From: Stramenopiles sp. TOSAG23-2
Taxonomy: Eukaryota; Sar
NCBI GenBank assembly: GCA_900128395.1
Contig: LT649722.1
Location: 1-15,172, forward strand
DNA: 15,172 nucleotides
Direction: 5' to 3'
Made by a program: the position numbers and the translations under genes. Positions 9,493 through 15,172 of the stretch are shown piece after piece. Position 1 is the first letter of the stretch; every line of letters starts with the position of its first letter. The notes beneath the pieces are model-generated. The model had not been told where the DNA came from and searched no databases. It was given only the letters and a program-made list of their open reading frames with translations.

Positions 9493-9531
<39 letters not shown>

Positions 9532-10186
9532 TGCATCCAATGAAGGTCAACATATTGAATTATCCATGATGGATGCTGGTTTATCCTATATATATCCAGA
9601 TTCATATTCAAAATATTGGACGGATGAAAATATATCCCATGAAAGTAATATTGCAATGGTCTTTGATATTTGGGAAATGATTGATGGTGCAGCAACTGTA
9701 GTTGCATTATGGGGAGAACCTGAATTCGATCGTTTAATAACAAAGTTTCCATATTTACAAGAGATTAAAGATAATCCAAAATTTAGTGATAGACGTAAAC
9801 GTTTAAGTAATAAACCAGAATTTACAAAAGAATGGAATCGTATTGCAGTTCATGAAAATAAAATTAATGTGGAAGATTTTTTAAATGCATGCGAAGAATT
9901 ATCCATACCAGCTGGTAAAGTAAGTGGACCACAAGATATCTTTGATGATCCACAAATGAAACATATGAATAGTTTAGTGAAATCACAAAACAATTTATAT
10001 GGTGAAACAATTCAACCACGTCCACCATATATCTTTTCGAAAACGAAATTATCGAAAAAAATCAAATCAACACCAATGTATGGAGAACATAGTATTGAAA
10101 TATTGGAACGTTTAGGATATAGCCCATCTGAAATTGAAATGTTAAAACGGGATAAAGTATTTGCAAAAGGTATACCAAAAGATTAG
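8780..10186 (+). CDS. Class III (CaiB/BaiF) CoA-transferase family protein, probably mitochondrial
   Basis: A 468-residue protein of the family that moves CoA between acyl-CoA and a carboxylate (formyl-CoA:oxalate, succinyl-CoA:glutarate and similar). Residues 1-22 (MSRAILNILKRNTTAN...) are basic, hydroxylated and free of acidic residues, fitting a mitochondrial presequence. Family landmarks follow: VVDVCEVISGPYTSGLLADLGADVIKIE (about 40-67), NRGKRSIALNL (106-116), DVFVQNWRPGVAGRLGV (about 133-149), LIYLSISGYGQTGPY (161-175), and GQHIELSMMDA with the catalytic Asp at 265. The C-terminal domain ends in the usual GEHSIEILERLGYS. The order and length are complete. Twelve Asn residues (240-251) are inserted just before the catalytic strand. 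The partner substrate cannot be read from the sequence; the resemblance is to the glutarate/oxalate branch rather than racemases. The stop is TAG, with no intron evident. Confidence 0.93.
9497..9532 (+). repeat. (AAT)n trinucleotide run coding 12 Asn in the CoA-transferase
   Basis: Eleven AAT codons and one AAC encode Asn 240-251, between ARDASGG and NEGQHIELSMMDA. Families without the insert have a short turn here (G-x-GQ-x-(I/V)-x-(L/V)), so the run expands a surface loop next to the active site. Confidence 0.95.
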
Positions 10187-10974
10187 TTTTTTACATACAT
10201 TGGATGTTAGTGCCTTGCGTCCAGCAAAGAAGAAGTAGTGTAGAAATATTTTTGTAGTAATTAAATGTTTTATCCACAAGGGATGATGTTGCAAAGAGAG
10301 CTAGACGTCTCAGATGTTTAATTAGTGTCGTTCACACAGGTGGACATGTGTGAGAAAGAGTGTTATTAAAACATATTATGACTTTCGTAGAATTTTTACA
10401 CCACACCATCTCGTAAATGTGTTGAACGTTTTTCGTCTCGGTTCGGCAGAAATATTAAAAATTCATACTTTTCTAAATTCACTGAAATATCGAGAGTGCA
10501 CTAAAAAATGTCACTCCTCCATAAATCTGACATCAAAACTTCATTACAGACGCTTTTGTCAAACCGGAAACACATCGAGACGTATAATATATTTATAATC
10601 CAAGATCATTTCAAAACAGGAGACATTCCTCAGGACGAGACGTTTCTTAATTTGCCTCTTCTTTCACTAGTGTTCGGCACACATACCTTTTTTTTTCACG
10701 TTTTTTCACCATTTTTTCCCTTCAAAAGGGGTTTTTTTTTTATTGAAATTTGTTGATTTTTTAGCTAGCCGTTGGTAAACATATACATATATATTATATA
10801 TACATATATATACACACACACATGACATACACATGACATAGAAAATATACAAACCAATCATAAACATATAGACAATAAAAAAAAAACAAGAACAGAACAA
10901 GTCAAACTGTAGACAAACATAATTTTCTTTTACATATACATATATACATACATTCTCTTCATAATATATATAAA
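10187..10974. other. Intergenic region, nothing recognised
   Basis: About 790 bp lie between the CoA-transferase stop and the end of the kinase fragment. The part at 10200-10680 is less AT-rich than most spacers here and carries repeated gagacgt/agacgtctc words. The part at 10680-10974 is T runs and (AT/AC)n. No tRNA, snRNA or kinase C-lobe sequence could be recognised on either strand. Confidence 0.5.
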
Positions 10975-11394
10975 TTATACAATAAATATTATATATATTA
11001 CATATGTCACATCGTTCATCACCGAAACGTAAAATACATCCAAATCCACTTGGTGGTGCAGTATGGATTGCAGAGAAAGGGCGACTAGATAATAATAATT
11101 AGCACTTTCTAATGCTTCTTTTAAATATGTAATATTTTCATGTTTCACGATTTGCAATGCTTCTGCTTCCCATTTCACTTCCACTAATTCTTCTGGTGAA
11201 CATTTGCTCTTATCAATGATTTTCACGGCCCATATTTTGTCCTCTTTATCCGTTGCTTCAAAGACAGTAGCATAACTACCTTCTCCTAATTTTTTCCCTA
11301 ATTTATATTTTGAAACTAATACATTATCTGAACGAAATGGTTCAGTGCCACCTGAATCATTTCCAACTTTACTTGATGATGATCCACAACCCAT
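10975..11394 (-). CDS. Truncated protein kinase: N-lobe only, probable gene fragment
   Basis: A 139-residue ORF. It starts MGCGSSSSK, a myristoylation-type N-terminus (G-C-G-S-S) with a palmitoylatable Cys. A Ser/Thr kinase N-lobe of CDPK/CaMK style follows: KYKLGKKLGEGSYATVF with the Gly loop at 38-43, AVKII with the ATP-binding Lys at 58, the alphaC Glu at about 76, H-E-N-I at 85-88, and strand beta5 ANYYYLV at 98-104. After Val104 (base 11083) kinase similarity stops abruptly. The remaining 35 residues are AT-driven sequence to a TAA. The hinge continuation, HRD and DFG motifs are missing, and I find none in the downstream 790 bp. No good splice donor occurs at the break (GTCGCC). It cannot be an active kinase as written. 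It is either a pseudogene/duplication fragment or, less likely, a decoy N-lobe. Confidence 0.65.
   Translation of the reverse strand: MGCGSSSSKVGNDSGGTEPFRSDNVLVSKYKLGKKLGEGSYATVFEATDKEDKIWAVKIIDKSKCSPEELVEVKWEAEALQIVKHENITYLKEALESANYYYLVALSLQSILHHQVDLDVFYVSVMNDVTYVIYIIFIV
11004..11102 (+). CDS. Candidate 32-codon ORF antisense to the kinase break
   Basis: The ORF runs from ATG at 11004 to TAG at 11102 and reads MSHRSSPKRKIHPNPLGG, then AVWIAEKGRLDNNN. The codons are mostly A/T-ending as in local genes, and about 100 bp of AT-rich leader precedes it. It overlaps, in antisense, exactly the stretch where kinase similarity ends (11083). It could be a small gene, a first or last exon, or a relic of whatever was joined to the kinase fragment. 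I recognise no family. Confidence 0.25.
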   Translation: MSHRSSPKRKIHPNPLGGAVWIAEKGRLDNNN

Positions 11395-12014
11395 TGTTTT
11401 ATATTATATATCGTCGTGTGTTGTTTTTGTTGTTGGTGTGGTATGATGGCTTTGTGTCGTCGTGTATTGGGAAGTATTATATATAGAAATGTGTGTGTGT
11501 GTGTCCAAAAAAATAATAAAAAAATATTATATTTGAAATCTCGAAATGAATATATATATAGTATCTGTCAAAACTATTATAGCTTACAACTATATCGTGG
11601 GATTTTTTAAATACTAAACAAGTTTATGATATGGATTGTTTGATTAAAGAAAGGATGTTTTGTTTTGCATTCAACGATCTGCATTGCATCTCTCTCACAC
11701 ACACATTCTATGTATTTTTATGTATAAAATATGTCCATCAAAATGGCTTTCAGGTGATGGAGTTTGTAAAAAAATAACACTACACACTATGGGAAACATA
11801 TTTTTTGATGAGTTTATTTACGAATTTTGGCAGTTTCTCGTTTCGTTTTACCTTTTGGTTGAGTTTACGAAGACACAGCATTACAGTTACTTTTTACATG
11901 GACACAGCATTATCAGTATATAACCCTACTATGTAACATGAGATTACACCAACTTTTTTTCACAAACAAACATTTTCGATATTTTCATAAACACAGCATT
12001 GATTTATATATAGA

Positions 12015-12038
12015 CTCGATAGCTCGATAGCTCGATAG
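12015..12038 (+). repeat. Triple CTCGATAG octamer
   Basis: Three head-to-tail copies of CTCGATAG (12015, 12023, 12031) run into TGGATAGTGG. The end of the 8187-8454 array reads TTCGATAGCTGGATAGCGTGG, a related string, so both may come from one dispersed repeat. Confidence 0.85.
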
Positions 12039-12186
12039 TGGATAGTGGTCTCTATATGTCTCTATTAGTAAAAGTAATAAGTACCCATTTTGCCAATTTG
12101 TTTTTACAAGATGACAGTGTTTTTATTTTACAGCCTTTCTGGCTTTCTTGTAAAAGTTTGCATGTAAGGAAATAACACTATTTATA

Positions 12187-12382
12187 ATGGAAGAAAGGAA
12201 GAGAGTATTTGGATAATATTAATAGATGTGAGGCAAGGTGCGATCTTATAGTTTCAATAGTATTAGTAAATATCCGATTTGGTGATATTTATAGTGTGTT
12301 AAAATTAGTATGTAATAGAATGAAATATAATGATCTTTGTAAAGATGTTTATTCTTCTATTTATGCAAAAAAGGAAAAAGCG
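12187..12382 (+). pseudogene. F-box-like N-terminal gene remnant with a frameshift
   Basis: ATG at 12187 gives MEERKRVFG and then TAA. One base out of frame, from about 12209, an unusually long open stretch reads DNINRCEARCDLIVSIVLVN, then IRFGDIYSVLKLVCNRM and DLCKDVYSSIYAKKEK. The hydrophobic spacing and the D-I-Y-S-V-x-K-L-V-C core resemble an F-box helix set (L..I...L...D...L..VC..). After about 12382 the translation becomes AT-driven hydrophobic noise, although the frame stays open until it runs into the next gene. I read this as the start of a decayed or disrupted gene. A single sequencing indel would make it an intact N-terminus, and the F-box call itself is tentative. Confidence 0.35.
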
Positions 12383-12600
12383 ACCTCAATTTTAATTATG
12401 ATATCTTCCTTTATTTTCATTAGCAGTAGTTGGCTGGTTGGTGCGTTGATTCAAGCGCTCAACATTTTTTATAATAATATTAATATATATTATTACTGTA
12501 CGTATACCTGGTATAGCATATACCTACACAGCCTAAACAGGTATAATACAAGCAAACACGTACAAAAAAACAAAACGAAAACGAACCTAAAACAGATACT

Positions 12601-12651
12601 ATGGCGCGGACAAAGCAAACTGCAAGACGTTCTACTGGTGGGAGATGCCCA
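12601..12651 (+). other. Histone H3 N-terminal tail mimic segment
   Basis: Seventeen codons give MARTKQTARRSTGGRCP. Against canonical H3 (ARTKQTARKSTGGKAPR), R2, T3, K4, Q5, T6, A7, R8, S10, T11, G12, G13 and P16 are identical, and K9, K14 and A15 are changed. Codons include GCG, CGG, AAG and GGG, which are uncommon in neighbouring genes. Confidence 0.9.
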
Positions 12652-14664
12652 AAATATCTTTTACCAACTAGAACAACACCAATACAATCAGTATCAAGTG
12701 AGGAGGTCATTCAGGTGCGTGAGCTATTTGTCGCCAATATACAGGAACTACGAAGTATGTATCATCATACGTTTGAAAAATTATGCGGGAAAGTGTTTCA
12801 AACACAATATGGGGGAAACATAAAGGTATCAAATGTTGGAGCTGACAATGGGGTAGATGTTATCTTACAGAAAGAAGATTTGATTAATGGCTATACAAAG
12901 CTAGTTATACAGTGCAAGCGATATGCTAAAGGAAATAATATTAGCATTAGTGCACTTGATAGGCATATGCAAGTGATTAGAAACGAAGGAGGGACCAAAG
13001 GTTTTTTTGTCACTACCTCTGATTATGCAAAGGGGGAAGCACAGAAAAAAATTAGAGACTACAGACACAAAATGACATGCTGGAATGGAGAGCAATTTTT
13101 TCATATATTATCTTCTCAACAATGGTGGAAAAATGAAAACAATCGCCGTCGGAATCTTGCAGGTAGTAGTAGTAGTAGCAGTAGCAGTAGTAATTCAAAT
13201 ATAAATCGTTTGAACCAATTACAGGCGAAGCTTGCCACGGTACAAACTGCCCCCCCAAACGAAAAGAAGCGCAGGAAGCGCAAACGTGAAATCGAGATAG
13301 ACAAGCTCAACACTGAAATAAGTCAAGTAAAGAAACGAATTCGTATCAACAACGAAAAAGATGCTGAAATAGAGAGAAAACGTAGAGAAGCAATACGTAA
13401 ACAAGCTGAAATTGACAAAATGAACAATATATTATCAAACGAAGATACATCTGCCATTAACGATAGAGTATTAGAACAAATGAAAGATGTTTTATCAGAA
13501 ATACATAACAATTGTATTGATTTCAGCCGTAAAGACTTGGGCAATGGTGGTGTAGAAATATTAATTAAACTTTTAAAGGGTTTAAATATACCAATTAGAA
13601 AACTAACTTTAGTTGGTAATTCTATAAACGATGAGCCAGGATTTCTTGAAATTGCAGATTTCATTAGTGAATGTACAACTATTACAGAATTGGTTTTAAA
13701 TAATAATACTATATCAGATAGCTATGACATATTTATCGAGATGTTGGAGGAAAATACTTCGTTGGAATATGTTAACATGGGAAAAAGTTGGTTTGATGAA
13801 TTTACAGATAAAATTATTCAAGATAATGATTGTAAACTTTTCATGAGAGAACACATGTTAAAACATAAATATGGTGTTAATTACAATTTACAATTAATTT
13901 GTAAAAAAGGTAACTTAAATGATGTCAAATTTATAATAGAAACATTAGATGATTATAATGTGAATGATACTGACGATGATGGAAATACTGGATTGTATTA
14001 TGCTGCATACAATCAACATGAAGATGTTGTAAGATATTTACTGTCGAAAGGTGGTCAACAGAGTGATGTTGATAATGGAAAAAGTCGGAAAAAAGAAGAA
14101 GAAGAGGAGATAATTAGTTCAATAAGGGAATTAAGGAATAAATATTATGCAGAATTTCCACGCGGTACGCCAATAGTATGTGCATGTGAAAAAGGACGTT
14201 TTGAGGATGTGAAATTATTGATTACAGGCTATAATGATGTGAATGGTAGTAATGGTAATAATAATAATAATATGACATTGAAAGAATACGTGAATCAAGT
14301 CGGTAAAGATAGTGAAGGTATTGAATGGACACCTTTAATGGCAGCTGCATGGGAAGAACAGTTCCAAATAGTTAAATATTTGATTGAACAATGTGAAGCT
14401 GATCCTAATATTGCAGATAGTGATGGATCGAATGCATTACATTCTGCAGCAGGTAATAACAAAAAGGATACGAAGTTGATTGAGTTATTATTAACTAATA
14501 TGCCTCTTACTAGCATTAATAAGAAGGGCGGGTTCGGGCAAACTCCCCTGGACTGGGCATATCTTAATAATAGTCCAATTCAACAAAAGATCATTGATCT
14601 TATACGTTCAAAAGGTGGAAAACGTGAAGAGAAGATAGAGAGTAGTGAAGATGATGATTATTAA
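12601..14664 (+). CDS. Histone H3-tail mimic fused to an Mrr-type nuclease, with LRR and ankyrin repeats
   Basis: A 687-residue intact ORF. Residues 1-17, MARTKQTARRSTGGRCP, match the H3 tail except K9R, K14R and A15C (numbered after Met removal); similarity fades at R17K. No histone fold follows. Residues 52-176 form an Mrr-type PD-(D/E)XK nuclease: FEKL (Glu59), NGVDVI (Asp86), VIQCKRY (Gln104-x-Lys106), then GTKGFFVTTSDYAKGEAQ, so the catalytic set is complete. Next come a Ser9 linker (189-197), a basic NLS-like KKRRKRKR (222-229), a charged coiled coil (about 225-280), RI-type leucine-rich repeats (about 305-405) and roughly six ankyrin repeats (about 427-672), ending in an acidic tail. 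Mrr-family enzymes cut DNA and in bacteria restrict modified DNA. Nuclear action and chromatin addressing are inferred. The start is fixed by the H3 match. The first about 740 bases use more G/C-ending codons than the LRR/ankyrin part, suggesting two origins. The upstream neighbour is an F-box-like remnant. Confidence 0.9.
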   Translation: MARTKQTARRSTGGRCPKYLLPTRTTPIQSVSSEEVIQVRELFVANIQELRSMYHHTFEKLCGKVFQTQYGGNIKVSNVGADNGVDVILQKEDLINGYTKLVIQCKRYAKGNNISISALDRHMQVIRNEGGTKGFFVTTSDYAKGEAQKKIRDYRHKMTCWNGEQFFHILSSQQWWKNENNRRRNLAGSSSSSSSSSNSNINRLNQLQAKLATVQTAPPNEKKRRKRKREIEIDKLNTEISQVKKRIRINNEKDAEIERKRREAIRKQAEIDKMNNILSNEDTSAINDRVLEQMKDVLSEIHNNCIDFSRKDLGNGGVEILIKLLKGLNIPIRKLTLVGNSINDEPGFLEIADFISECTTITELVLNNNTISDSYDIFIEMLEENTSLEYVNMGKSWFDEFTDKIIQDNDCKLFMREHMLKHKYGVNYNLQLICKKGNLNDVKFIIETLDDYNVNDTDDDGNTGLYYAAYNQHEDVVRYLLSKGGQQSDVDNGKSRKKEEEEEIISSIRELRNKYYAEFPRGTPIVCACEKGRFEDVKLLITGYNDVNGSNGNNNNNMTLKEYVNQVGKDSEGIEWTPLMAAAWEEQFQIVKYLIEQCEADPNIADSDGSNALHSAAGNNKKDTKLIELLLTNMPLTSINKKGGFGQTPLDWAYLNNSPIQQKIIDLIRSKGGKREEKIESSEDDDY

Positions 14665-15108
14665 AATATATTAAACTGTAATAGTATGTACCTGCTATTT
14701 TTTTACAAAGTTAATGAATGAATAATTGATGAAAGAGGTGTAATTTCATAGAAAGAAGAAACTCTCCATTTACATTTAAAAGAAAATATATTTATTATCA
14801 TATACGCGATCGTGTACAACCAGAAGACAACGAGGAAAAACAATTTCCAGCTTTTATTATTTTTTTTTACTATTATATATATTTTTTATAATAATTTATA
14901 ATTTATAATTTTGCAAAATAAATTTAACATTTATTACGGGGATTTTATTATAAAGCAATTATTATTATTCGAAAACATTATAATAATAATAATTGGTAAC
15001 AAGTGTTTATAAGTTTTGATAATATATATATATATATATCCAAAGAACAAATTACAACAAATTACAACAAGAAAAAACATATATCAAAAAATACAAATCT
15101 TAGTGACG
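14665..15108. other. Intergenic region, nothing recognised
   Basis: A 444-bp AT-rich spacer with T runs, an AATAAA-like word (14917-14923) and an (AT)n tract at about 15023-15039. A duplicated ACAAATTACAA word at about 15048-15069 lies in the A-rich leader of the next gene. I see no coding or RNA signal. Confidence 0.5.
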
Positions 15109-15172
15109 ATGTCAAGGAAATCTTACCGTGAAGATGATTTATTTACAAAGTTACCCACAACTACGATTACAG
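15109..15172 (+). CDS. Start of a gene running off the window, function unknown
   Basis: ATG at 15109 is followed by 20 open codons (MSRKSYREDDLFTKLPTTTI...) to the last base. It is preceded by an A-rich leader like those of the other (+) genes (poly-AT tract, then caacaagaaaaaac). Twenty-one residues are too few to name a family. Confidence 0.45.
   Translation, partial: MSRKSYREDDLFTKLPTTTIT

Larger units (their letters stand above)
11395..12600. promoter_or_regulatory. Divergent spacer upstream of the H3-tail/Mrr gene, with short repeats
   Basis: This 1.2-kb spacer lies between the kinase fragment (-) and the chimeric nuclease gene (+). It contains a GT microsatellite (about 11490-11503), three ACACAGCATT words (about 11873, 11900 and 11991), a triple CTCGATAG (12015-12038), and an F-box-like coding remnant (12187-12382). 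The last 200 bases (TAATATTAATATATATTATT, then an A-rich leader to aacagatactATG) look like the promoter and 5'UTR of the downstream gene. Confidence 0.5.

Noticed and set aside
10434-10470. U6 snRNA 5'-end-like string (GGTTCGGCAG...AAATTCATAC)
   Set aside because: The ACAGAGA box and the rest of the U6 core are absent downstream.
10508-10900. Open frames 10508-10756 (+) and 10706-10900 (-)
   Set aside because: Low-complexity Phe/Leu or Tyr/Val/Ile translations of T runs and (AT/AC)n; no coding evidence.
11805-11830. Hammerhead-ribozyme-like string (TGATGAG ... CGAA)
   Set aside because: No stem II can form between the two core pieces, and the conserved GAAA/UH context is missing.
12715-12744. 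Possible 30-nt intron (GTGCGT...ACAG) in the chimeric gene
   Set aside because: Too short compared with the 57-nt candidate. It has no branch point, and reading through gives the helix expected ahead of the Mrr core.
12383-12823. Continuation of the open frame from 12209 into the nuclease gene
   Set aside because: After about 12382 the translation is AT-driven hydrophobic sequence, and the last 220 bases are just another frame of the H3-tail/Mrr gene.
1-15172. CRISPR arrays, integrases, transposases, tRNA or rRNA genes
   Set aside because: Looked for on both strands by motif and found none. The repeats present are simple tandem duplications.

Overview
The window is eukaryotic nuclear DNA from a very AT-rich, gene-dense protist. 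Intergenic stretches are made of A/T runs and (AT)n tracts. Proteins carry long Asn (AAT) and Ser runs, as in Dictyostelium-like genomes. TAA and TAG act as stops, and most genes look intronless. No bacterial operon signals, rRNA or tRNA were found. The lineage cannot be fixed from sequence alone. A TPLATE (TSET) subunit together with a DASH-complex Ask1 homologue points to a free-living protist outside animals, for example an amoebozoan, stramenopile or rhizarian. This placement is inference.

Layout: (1) 1-4278 (+), 3' part of a TPLATE-like TSET subunit with a perfect 126-bp in-frame duplication. (2) 4279-5424, non-coding with an 85-bp imperfect repeat. (3) 5425-5640 (+), a 71-aa small protein with a myristoylation/palmitoylation-type N-terminus. 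(4) 5970-7874 (-), an Ask1-like DASH/Dam1 kinetochore subunit, probably with one 57-nt intron that leaves the frame open. (5) 7875-8779, a divergent intergenic region with a 109-112-bp tandem repeat. (6) 8780-10186 (+), a class III (CaiB/BaiF) CoA-transferase, probably mitochondrial. (7) 10975-11394 (-), a protein kinase cut off after its N-lobe, overlapped in antisense by a 32-codon ORF. (8) 11395-12600, non-coding with short repeats and an F-box-like gene remnant. (9) 12601-14664 (+), the standout gene. (10) 15109 to the end (+), the start of another gene.

The standout gene at 12601-14664 encodes a protein that opens with a near-copy of the histone H3 tail (MARTKQTARRSTGGRCP). This is followed directly by an intact Mrr-type PD-(D/E)XK endonuclease domain, a Ser linker, a basic NLS/coiled coil, leucine-rich repeats and about six ankyrin repeats. 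There is no histone fold. H3 K4 is kept, while K9 and K14 are Arg. I know of no described protein with this order. A chromatin-addressed nuclease with recognition repeats, for defence, genome conflict or a mobile element, is the most reasonable reading, but it is inference.

The other genes are unrelated housekeeping functions (membrane trafficking, kinetochore, CoA metabolism) and do not form an obvious pathway. The stretch from about 10975 to 14664 (broken kinase, F-box-like remnant, chimeric nuclease) looks like the rearranged, fast-evolving part of the window.
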